DNA from: Thermoflexus sp040289485
GTDB taxonomy: Bacteria > Chloroflexota > Anaerolineae > Thermoflexales > Thermoflexaceae
Assembly (NCBI RefSeq): GCF_040289485.1
Contig: NZ_PSLG01000064.1
Coordinates: forward strand, 1-12,163
DNA: 12,163 nucleotides
Direction of reading: 5' to 3'
Part shown: piece after piece, positions 7,002-12,163 of the stretch
How the letters are laid out: the number at the start of each line of letters is the position of its first letter
How positions within the stretch are numbered: position 1 is the first letter of the stretch
Made by a program: the position numbers and the translations under genes
Notes under the pieces: generated by a model
What the model was told of the DNA's origin: nothing
The model's input: only the letters and a program-made list of their open reading frames with translations
Databases searched by the model: none

Positions 7002-7129
7002 GCTTCAGCCGCTGGAGGCATCGCCCCCGATGGTCACCCAGGTGGATGGACGGCGCGGCTCCCGGTCCGGCTCCCCCACGGGCGCGATGTCGAGGCGGTA
7101 GCCGATCCTCATGGAAGAGTGGAAGGACC
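7002..7129 (+). promoter_or_regulatory. rho 5' leader with possible short leader peptide
   Basis: This is the inferred untranslated leader of rho. It holds a direct repeat CGGCTCCC (7056-7063 and 7068-7075). A 23-codon frame (ATG 7030 to TAG 7099-7101) begins MVTQVDGRRGSRSG and ends AMSRR, with GGAGG at 7014-7018 upstream, a slightly long 11-nt spacing. In E. coli, rho is autoregulated through Rho-dependent termination in its leader; whether that holds here is inference from leader length only. Confidence 0.3.
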
Positions 7130-8464
7130 ATGGAACAGACACAAGTTCAGGTTCCCATCCTGGATTTCGATTACATCCATCTCGAATCCAAGACCCTGGA
7201 CGAACTGCGCGACCTGGCCCGGTCCCTCAAGATCCCCAGTTACAGCCGTCTGAAGAAGCAGGATCTAATCATGCGGCTGCTCCAGGCCAAGGCGGAGCAG
7301 CAGGGCTACGCCTTCGGCGGGGGGACGCTGGAGATTGTGGAGGATGACTCCCTGGGCATGATAGGCTTCCTCCGGGTGAACCCCAACTTCCTCCCCAGTT
7401 CCAATGACATCTACGTCAGCCAGTCCCAGATCCGACGCTTCGGCCTCCGCAAGGGGGACTTCGTCGTCGGCCAGATCCGCCCGCCCAAGGAGACCGAGAA
7501 GTATTACAGCCTCCTGCGGGTGGAGGCGGTCAACGGGCTGGACCCGGAGCAGGCCCGTCAGCGGCCGCGCTTTGAGGAACTGACGCCCATCTTCCCCAAC
7601 CAGATGTTCGATCTGGAGACGGACCCCAAGAACCTCACCACCCGGCTGATCAACCTGGTGGCCCCCATCGGGCGCGGGCAGCGGGGCCTTATCGTCTCGC
7701 CCCCCAAGGCGGGCAAGACCACCGTCCTCAAGCACATCGCCAACGCCATCTCCACCCGCTACCGCGACGTCCACCTGATGGTGGTGCTGGTCGGCGAGCG
7801 GCCCGAGGAGGTCACCGACATGGACCGCTCGGTGGAGGCCGAGGTGGTGCACAGCACCTTCGACGAGCCGCCGGAGAACCATATCAAGGTGGCCGAACTG
7901 GCCCTGGAGCGGGCCAAGCGGATGGTGGAGGGGGGAAAGCACGTGGTGATCCTCCTCGACTCCATCACCCGCCTCACGCGGGCCTACAACCTGGTGGTGG
8001 AGCCCAGCGGCCGGACCTGGACGGGCGGCCTGGACCCGGCGGCCCTGTATCCGCCCAAGCGCTTCTTCGGCGCCGCCCGCAACATCGAGAACGGCGGCTC
8101 CCTGACCATCCTGGCCACCTGTCTGATCGACACGGGCAGCCGCATGGACGACGTGATCTACGAGGAGTTCAAGGGGACCGGCAACTGGGAGCTGCACCTC
8201 TCCCGCAAACTCGCCGAGCGCCGCCTCTTCCCGGCCATCGACATCGAGCGCTCCGGCACTCGCCGGGAGGAGCTCCTGCTGGAACCGGACACCCTGGAGA
8301 AGGTCTGGCTGCTGCGGCGCATGATCGCTCGCATGATGGCGCCCCCGCCCGACGGCGGCGGCTACGACCTCGCCCAGGTGATGGAGTCCCTGCTCAACGC
8401 CCTGGCCAAGACCAAGAGCAACGTGGAGTTCCTCATGCGCCTGAAGAAAGGCGAGTGGGGTTGA
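7130..8464 (+). CDS. rho: Transcription termination factor Rho
   Basis: Rho is a hexameric RNA-dependent ATPase and helicase that ends transcription of untranslated RNA. The 444-residue protein has all expected parts: the N-terminal Rho-N helix bundle (KTLDELRDLARSLKIPSYSR) and the cold-shock-like RNA-binding domain (GFLRVNPNFLPSSNDIYVSQ, RRFGLRKGDFVVGQIRPPKE). The ATPase has Walker A PPKAGKT (191-197, K196), VGERPEEVTDM, Walker B VVILLDSITRL (D277), GGLDPAALYPPKRFFGAARN and FKGTGNWELHLSRKL. There is no long acidic or Arg-rich insertion in the N-terminal region, unlike actinobacterial Rho. ATG 7130 is chosen over the in-frame upstream start at 7046 because the protein then opens MEQTQVQVP with GGAAGGA (7121-7127) just before; the SD spacing is short at 2 nt. 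It is probably monocistronic from the 6967-6995 promoter and converges on the thiolase gene with only 18 nt between stops. Confidence 0.97.
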   Translation: MEQTQVQVPILDFDYIHLESKTLDELRDLARSLKIPSYSRLKKQDLIMRLLQAKAEQQGYAFGGGTLEIVEDDSLGMIGFLRVNPNFLPSSNDIYVSQSQIRRFGLRKGDFVVGQIRPPKETEKYYSLLRVEAVNGLDPEQARQRPRFEELTPIFPNQMFDLETDPKNLTTRLINLVAPIGRGQRGLIVSPPKAGKTTVLKHIANAISTRYRDVHLMVVLVGERPEEVTDMDRSVEAEVVHSTFDEPPENHIKVAELALERAKRMVEGGKHVVILLDSITRLTRAYNLVVEPSGRTWTGGLDPAALYPPKRFFGAARNIENGGSLTILATCLIDTGSRMDDVIYEEFKGTGNWELHLSRKLAERRLFPAIDIERSGTRREELLLEPDTLEKVWLLRRMIARMMAPPPDGGGYDLAQVMESLLNALAKTKSNVEFLMRLKKGEWG

Positions 8465-8482
8465 GGGGATGGACCAGTTTTT

Positions 8483-9721
8483 TCATGCTTCCTCGACCCG
8501 CTCCACGATGGTGGCCTCCCCCTGGCCCACCCCGACGCACAGCGTCGCCAGGCCGTAGCGGGCCCGGCGCCGGCGCATCTCGTAGAGCAGGGTGGTGAGG
8601 ATGCGGGCCCCGCTGCAGCCCAGGGGATGCCCCAGGGCGATGGCCCCCCCGTTGACGTTCACCCGCTCCATGTCCAGACCCAGCAGCCGGATGACCGCCA
8701 GGGTCTGGACAGCGAAGGCCTCATTGATCTCCACCAGGTCGATCTGATCCAAGGTCAGCCCCGCCCGCTCCAGGGCCTTGCGGGTAGCGGGGACCGGGCC
8801 GTAGCCCATCACCCGCGGGTTCACCCCCACCGCCGCCGAGGCGACCCAGCGGGCCATCGGCCGCAGGCCCAGGGCCCGCGCCCGCTCCGCGCGCATCAGC
8901 AGGAGGGCTGCCGCCCCATCGGCCAGGCCCGAGGCGTTCCCCGCCGTCACCGTCCCCCCCTTCCGGAAGACCGGGGGCAGGCGGGAGAGGCGCTCCAGAT
9001 CGGTGTCCAGCACGATCTCCCCGTTCTCGATCCGGTAGCGGGGGCCCTCGTCGGTGTCGACCACCTGGGGCGGTTGCCCAGGGCGCTCGATAACCACCGG
9101 CACGATCTCCTCTTTGAACTTCCCGGAGCGGATGGCCTCCACGGCCCGCTGATGGGAGCGAAGGGCGAAGCGGTCCTGCTCCTCCCGGGTGATCTCCGGG
9201 TGCTCCTGGGCGATGTTCTCCGCCGTCTCCCCCATGGACTCCAGGGGGAACATCGCCTCCATGCGGGGGTTGGGGAAGCGCCAGCCCAGGGCGGTGTCGT
9301 AGACGGTGACGTTGCCCCGTGGGAAGGGGACGGCGGCCTTGGGCATCACCCATGGCGCCCGCGTCATGCTCTCCACCCCGCCGGCGATCACCACCTCCGC
9401 CTCGCCGGCCCGGATGGTCCGCGCCGCCAGGTTGACGGCCGTCAGGCCGGAGGCGCAGAGGCGGTTCACCGTGACCGCCGCCACGTGCTCCGGGAAGCCG
9501 GCCAGCAGGGCAGCCATGCGGGCCACGTTGCGGTTGTCCTCCCCCGCCTGGTTGGCGCATCCCATATACACCTCGTCGACCATGGCCGGGTCGATGCCGG
9601 CCCGACGGACCACTTCGCGGATCACCAGGGCGGCCATGTCGTCGGGGCGCACATCCTTCAGCACCCCGCCGTATTTGCCGATGGGCGTGCGCACCGCGGC
9701 GACGATCACCACCTCCCGCAT
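8483..9721 (-). CDS. Thiolase family protein (acetyl-CoA acetyltransferase / 3-ketoacyl-CoA thiolase)
   Basis: This cytoplasmic enzyme either condenses two acyl-CoA or cleaves 3-ketoacyl-CoA with CoA. The 412 residues carry the nucleophile Cys89 in VNRLCASGLTAV, the general-base His365 in GGAIALGHPLGCSGAR, and the second active-site cysteine C395 in LCVGVGQGEA, plus NEAFA. A stretch around GQPPQVVDTDEGPRY is shared with the longer 3-oxoadipyl-CoA/ketoacyl thiolases, so the direction and chain length cannot be fixed from sequence. The start is ATG 9721, with GGAGG 7 nt upstream; an in-frame GTG at 9727 leaves no room for that site. It lies 15 nt after the nitrilase-like gene, so the two are almost certainly co-transcribed. 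No fatty-acid beta-oxidation partner is in the window. Confidence 0.94.
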   Translation of the reverse strand: MREVVIVAAVRTPIGKYGGVLKDVRPDDMAALVIREVVRRAGIDPAMVDEVYMGCANQAGEDNRNVARMAALLAGFPEHVAAVTVNRLCASGLTAVNLAARTIRAGEAEVVIAGGVESMTRAPWVMPKAAVPFPRGNVTVYDTALGWRFPNPRMEAMFPLESMGETAENIAQEHPEITREEQDRFALRSHQRAVEAIRSGKFKEEIVPVVIERPGQPPQVVDTDEGPRYRIENGEIVLDTDLERLSRLPPVFRKGGTVTAGNASGLADGAAALLLMRAERARALGLRPMARWVASAAVGVNPRVMGYGPVPATRKALERAGLTLDQIDLVEINEAFAVQTLAVIRLLGLDMERVNVNGGAIALGHPLGCSGARILTTLLYEMRRRRARYGLATLCVGVGQGEATIVERVEEA

Positions 9722-9736
9722 CCTCACCCCTCCGGT

Positions 9737-10561
9737 TCAGGATCCGCGAACCAGTTCCCCATACAGGTCCGGCCGCCGGTCCCCGATGGGGTCCATCTCG
9801 AAGGCGCCGGGGCGCAGGATCATCCGTTTGTGGCGGGCCCGCCGGGGATCGATCTCGGCCGTCACCAGGGTCTCCTCCCCGCCGGCCTGCACGAGGGTCC
9901 GCCCGGCCGGATCGTAGACCCCGCTCCGCCCGAAAAAGGTGAACCCCCGCTCGGTCCCCACCCGATTGCACGTCAGCACAAAGAACCGGTTCTCCAGCGC
10001 CCGGGTGGGGGCGACGGCGATGGGCACGATCTCGGAGCCCTCAGGCCAGTTGGTGGGCACGGCCACCAGATCGGCCCCTCGGAGGGCCAGCACCCGGGCG
10101 GCCTCGGGGAAGCGCAGGTCGTAGCAGATGAGCATGCCGATCCGTCCGATAGCCGTCTCGAAGACCGGGAACCCGGTGTCGCCCGGCGCGGTGAAGCGGT
10201 CCACCCCCAGATACGGCCGGTGGGCCTTGCGGTAGCGGCCGATCAGCCCTTCGGGCCCGATGAGCGCGGCCGTGTTGAACAGCCGGCCGTCCGCCCGTTC
10301 CAGCAGCCCGACAACGGCGTAGAGGCCCCGGGCCCGGCAGGCAGCTGTGAAGGCCTCGGTGGTGGGCCCGGGGACCGGCTCGGCGTAGGGCCATGCCTCC
10401 TCTAGGGAGGCGAAGCCATAGCCGGAGATGGCGCACTCGGGGAAGAGGACCAGGCGGGCGCCCGCCCGGCTGGCCTCCTCGAGGTGGGCCAGAGCCCGCT
10501 CCCGGTTGTGGGGATTCTGCCCCAGAAGGGGGTCCATCTGGGCCAGGGCGACGCGGATCAT
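9737..10561 (-). CDS. Carbon-nitrogen hydrolase, nitrilase superfamily
   Basis: This 274-residue cytoplasmic hydrolase acts on a non-peptide carbon-nitrogen bond, probably an amide or N-carbamoyl group. The Glu-Lys-Cys triad is visible: E42 in FPECAISGYG, K112 in YRKAHRPYLG and the nucleophile C146 in CYDLRFPE. NWPEGSE and RVGTERGFTFFGRS complete the substrate pocket and oligomer-interface strands. The length matches the family core with no added domain. Candidates such as omega-amidase, N-carbamoyl-amine hydrolase or a damaged-metabolite amidase cannot be separated by eye. The start ATG 10561 has GCAGGAGG 5 nt upstream. The gene begins 28 nt after the Rieske-fold gene and is followed closely by the thiolase, forming the distal part of the rpmF transcription unit unless an internal promoter exists. 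Confidence 0.9.
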   Translation of the reverse strand: MIRVALAQMDPLLGQNPHNRERALAHLEEASRAGARLVLFPECAISGYGFASLEEAWPYAEPVPGPTTEAFTAACRARGLYAVVGLLERADGRLFNTAALIGPEGLIGRYRKAHRPYLGVDRFTAPGDTGFPVFETAIGRIGMLICYDLRFPEAARVLALRGADLVAVPTNWPEGSEIVPIAVAPTRALENRFFVLTCNRVGTERGFTFFGRSGVYDPAGRTLVQAGGEETLVTAEIDPRRARHKRMILRPGAFEMDPIGDRRPDLYGELVRGS

Positions 10562-10589
10562 GTGGGCCTCCTGCAGGGCGGCAGAGCAC

Positions 10590-11090
10590 CTATTGCAGGC
10601 GGTTGATGTTCACCCAGATCGAGCCGACGAACACCTGAGTGGGATAGGCGGGCAGGGGGGTGGCGCAGGGCCCGGCGATGGGCCGGCCGTCGGCGGCGAA
10701 GCGGCAGCCGGCGCACGCGGCCACCAGTTCAACCCCCTCGATCTTGAGCAGGCAGGCCAGCCCCGGCGGCTGCATCGGGAAGGCCCGCAGGTGCCCCCCG
10801 GAGCGGACCAGGATCACGGGATATAGGCGCCCGCTGCGGTCGGAGAGGGTGAGCGGGAAGGGCACCCCCTCCGTCACCCGCTCCGGGGGGAGGCCGGTGT
10901 CCAGCCACCGGGGGGTCCATGGGGCCCCGAAGACCGCTAGGGCGAACAGCCCGCACAGGCCCAGGAGGAGGGCCCCGCCGAAGAGGGCCAGGAAGAGACG
11001 GCCTTTGCGGCCGGCCTGGGAGGGGAGGGCTTCCTCCTCCTCCATCGGAAAGGGGAACGGTTCGCCCCGCCCATCGCCGCCCCAGCCCAT
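10590..11090 (-). CDS. Membrane-anchored Rieske-fold protein lacking the [2Fe-2S] ligands
   Basis: This 166-residue protein has an acidic cytoplasmic N-terminus, one transmembrane segment (about 32-54) and an exported C-terminal domain. The domain follows the Rieske pattern: PLTLSDRSG...PVILVRSGGHLRAF, then two cluster loops, then FAADGRPIAGP...PLPAYP...VWVN-like ending (IWVNI). In loop 1, the family CPHLGC aligns with PPGLAC (108-113). In loop 2, CPCHGSRF aligns with AACAGCRF (124-131). All four iron-sulfur ligands are therefore replaced (P108, G110, A124, A127), while the two disulfide cysteines (C113, C126) are kept. It is unlikely to hold a Rieske cluster and may be structural, a binding protein or a subunit. 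ATG 11090 is chosen because GGAGG lies 8 nt upstream; a longer in-frame reading would run through the hairpins behind rpmF. The Rieske assignment is by eye and needs a structure comparison. Confidence 0.72.
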   Translation of the reverse strand: MGWGGDGRGEPFPFPMEEEEALPSQAGRKGRLFLALFGGALLLGLCGLFALAVFGAPWTPRWLDTGLPPERVTEGVPFPLTLSDRSGRLYPVILVRSGGHLRAFPMQPPGLACLLKIEGVELVAACAGCRFAADGRPIAGPCATPLPAYPTQVFVGSIWVNINRLQ

Positions 11091-11111
11091 AGCGCCTGCC
11101 TCCGGAAACGG

Positions 11112-11182
11112 GGCGGGGAGGGACACGTCCCTCCCCGCCGGGATCGGAGGGCCGATCCAGAGGCCCGCTACGGGCGGGCCTC
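11112..11182 (-). terminator. Three consecutive hairpins between rpmF and the Rieske-fold gene
   Basis: Read on the - strand, three perfect stem-loops follow one another. The first is 9 bp (11174-11182 with 11160-11168, 5-nt loop) and covers the rpmF stop. The second is 7 bp (GGATCGG with CCGATCC, 11141-11158, 4-nt loop). The third is 12 bp (11112-11123 with 11128-11139, 4-nt loop). None is followed by a U-run. They could partially terminate transcription, protect the rpmF 3' end, or mark an RNA-processing or regulatory site that lowers expression of the downstream genes. Confidence 0.6.
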
Positions 11183-11356
11183 GACCTCCAGGACCTGGAC
11201 GCCCCGGTAGGTGCCGCAATACGGGCAAACGCGGTGCGGCAGGATCCGCGCTTTGCACCGGGGGCATAGGACCAGGTTGGGGCGCCGGAGGGCATCGTGG
11301 GCCCGGCGCATCCCCCGCCGGGTGCGGGTGACCCGGCGCTTCGGCAACGCACCCAT
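11168..11356 (-). CDS. rpmF: 50S ribosomal protein L32, zinc-ribbon form
   Basis: L32 is a small structural protein of the large ribosomal subunit. The 62 residues start MGALPKRRVTRTRRG, matching the conserved PKRR...RRAH head (MRRAHDAL), and end with the zinc ribbon CPRC...CPYC (C31, C34, C44, C47), so this is the zinc-binding (C+) paralogue type. ATG 11356 has AGGAGG 8 nt upstream. An open frame continues 51 codons further upstream, but it runs back into the sigma-gene terminator and does not resemble L32. YceD/DUF177, which often precedes rpmF, is absent. A promoter lies about 46 nt upstream of the start. The Rieske-fold gene follows after a hairpin-rich 77-nt spacer. Confidence 0.95.
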   Translation of the reverse strand: MGALPKRRVTRTRRGMRRAHDALRRPNLVLCPRCKARILPHRVCPYCGTYRGVQVLEVEARP

Positions 11357-11401
11357 CGGATCCGCCTCCTGAACCTGGGCTTCTGAGAAGGCCAGGAACT
11401 C

Positions 11402-11430
11402 ATGGTAGTCGAAAGCGGTCCTCTCGACAA
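11402..11430 (-). promoter_or_regulatory. Putative promoter of the rpmF unit
   Basis: On the - strand, TTGTCG (11425-11430, 4 of 6 matches) and TACCAT (11402-11407, 4 of 6) are exactly 17 nt apart, just after the sigma-gene terminator. Transcription would start near 11395, giving an rpmF leader of about 40 nt. The boxes are moderate, but position and spacing fit. Confidence 0.5.
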
Positions 11431-11453
11431 CTTCCGGGGACGGCCGTCGGGAC

Positions 11454-11480
11454 AAAAAAGCGCCGCCCCATGGGCGACGC
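11454..11480 (-). terminator. Rho-independent terminator of the sigma factor gene
   Basis: On the - strand, a 9-bp stem GCGTCGCCC / GGGCGGCGC (one T-G wobble) with loop ATG is followed at once by TTTTTT (11454-11459). It starts 42 nt after the stop. It is preceded by two more inverted repeats, CCCCA-AGGC-TGGGG (11504-11517) and CCCCCC-AT-GGGGGG (11484-11497). Confidence 0.88.
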
Positions 11481-11521
11481 GGGCCCCCCATGGGGGGAAC
11501 CGACCCCAAGGCTGGGGGGCT

Positions 11522-12163
11522 TTAGGTGAGGAACTCCCGCAACTGACGGCTGCGGCGGGGATGGCGCAGCCGGCGCAGGGCGCGGCCCTCGATCTGGCGG
11601 ATCCGCTCCCGGGTCAGCCCGAACTTCTTGCCCACCTCTTCCAGTGTGTAACAGCGGCCGTTGACCAGGCCGAAGCGCAGCCGCAGGATGCGGGCCTCCC
11701 GGGGGCTGAGGGTGGAGAGGATCTCCTCGATCTTCTCCCGGAGCAGGTTCTGGTAGGCGATCTGGTTGGGGGAAGGAGAAGACTCGTCCTCGATGAAATA
11801 GCCCAGTTCGTCCTCCTCGTCCTCGCCCACCGGGTTCTCCAGGCTGAGGGGCTGCCAGGAGACCCGGAACATCCACTCGACCTTGCGGGGCTCCACTCCC
11901 AATTCGGCGGCGATCTCCTCTGCCGTGGGCTTGCGGCCCAGGCTCTGCTCCAGTTCGTGGGCCACCCGATACAATTTGCGGATGCGATCGCTCATGTGGA
12001 CGGGGACGCGGATGGTGCGGCTCTGGTCGGCGATGGCCCGGGTGATGGTCTGGCGGATCCACCAGGTGGCGTAGGTGCTGAAGCGGTAGCCCCGCCGGTA
12101 ATCGAACTTCTCCACCGCCTTCATCAGGCCCAGGTTGCCCTCCTGGATGAGGTCCAGGAAGGG
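11522..12163 (-). CDS. Primary-type (group 1) RNA polymerase sigma factor, 5' partial
   Basis: The C-terminal 213 residues of a sigma-70 protein are present; the N-terminus (regions 1 and early 2) lies beyond the right edge. Region 2 starts FLDLIQEGNLGLMKAVEKFD and continues with YRFSTYATWWIRQTITRAI (-10 recognition and melting). The diagnostic RTIRVPVHM leads to region 3 (PTAEEIAAELG), the acidic LGYFIEDE segment typical of group 1 and 2 sigmas, and region 4.2 with TLEEVGKKFGLTRERIRQIE (-35 recognition). The frame is open to the window edge, so the internal ATG at 12124 is not the start. The best promoter here (TTGACG-17-TATAAT) matches the specificity such a sigma would have. It may be RpoD/SigA itself or a close group 2 paralogue; the missing N-terminus would decide. 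A strong terminator follows, separating it from rpmF. Confidence 0.93.
   Translation of the reverse strand, partial: PFLDLIQEGNLGLMKAVEKFDYRRGYRFSTYATWWIRQTITRAIADQSRTIRVPVHMSDRIRKLYRVAHELEQSLGRKPTAEEIAAELGVEPRKVEWMFRVSWQPLSLENPVGEDEEDELGYFIEDESSPSPNQIAYQNLLREKIEEILSTLSPREARILRLRFGLVNGRCYTLEEVGKKFGLTRERIRQIEGRALRRLRHPRRSRQLREFLT

Noticed and set aside
7046..7129. A 28-residue N-terminal extension of Rho
   Set aside because: It is Arg/Pro/Gly-rich without similarity to Rho, and ATG 7130 has a purine-rich ribosome site and gives a normal-length protein.
8478..8483. T6 run between rho and the thiolase gene as a terminator
   Set aside because: I could find no stable stem immediately upstream on either strand.
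8627..10405. A 592-codon open frame on the + strand opposite the thiolase and amidohydrolase genes
   Set aside because: Both - strand genes have complete catalytic motifs and ribosome sites; the + frame product is His/Gly/Pro-rich and domain-free.
11357..11509. A 51-codon N-terminal extension of L32
   Set aside because: It runs into the sigma terminator and covers the putative promoter; the L32 family begins at the internal ATG, which has an AGGAGG site.

Overview
The window is very GC-rich (third codon positions are almost all G or C) and densely packed. It contains a group 1-type sigma factor, Rho, an FtsK-family translocase, a zinc-ribbon ribosomal protein L32, an AmrS-type radical SAM enzyme and a copper P-type ATPase. 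The proline/threonine-rich linkers in exported proteins, the gene set and the base composition fit a thermophilic, possibly Thermoflexus-like, member of the Chloroflexota. That placement is inference from style; no rRNA is present to confirm it.

Left block, + strand (1-3332): a copper module. It opens with the 3' part of an exported thioredoxin-like gene whose reading frame is interrupted by one TGA (126-128). The TGA lies exactly where the first cysteine of a CxxC active site belongs (the protein reads PG-U-PVC), with a bSECIS-like hairpin just downstream. I read it as an easily missed selenoprotein. A CopA-type Cu(I)-exporting ATPase follows 14 nt later, then a DUF411/CopG-like lipoprotein with a TCGCC copper/thiol motif. 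Together they suggest export of Cu(I) plus extracytoplasmic thiol and copper redox handling.

Middle block, + strand (3424-8464): an AmmeMemoRadiSam radical SAM enzyme (AmrS), then an FtsK/SpoIIIE DNA translocase starting at a TTG codon. A gap of about 450 nt follows, holding a possible decayed reading frame and a near-consensus sigma-70-type promoter. Termination factor Rho comes next, behind a leader of about 130 nt.

Right block, - strand (12163 down to 8483), convergent with rho: the C-terminal 213 codons of a primary-type sigma factor, closed by a strong intrinsic terminator with further hairpins. A promoter then drives rpmF (L32), a small membrane-anchored Rieske-fold protein, a nitrilase-superfamily amidohydrolase and a thiolase. 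Three consecutive hairpins sit between rpmF and the Rieske-fold gene. The Rieske-fold protein appears to have lost all four iron-sulfur ligands while keeping the two cysteines of the structural disulfide.

The most notable items are the putative Sec codon in a copper-operon thioredoxin, the cluster-less Rieske-fold protein, and the triple-hairpin junction after rpmF.
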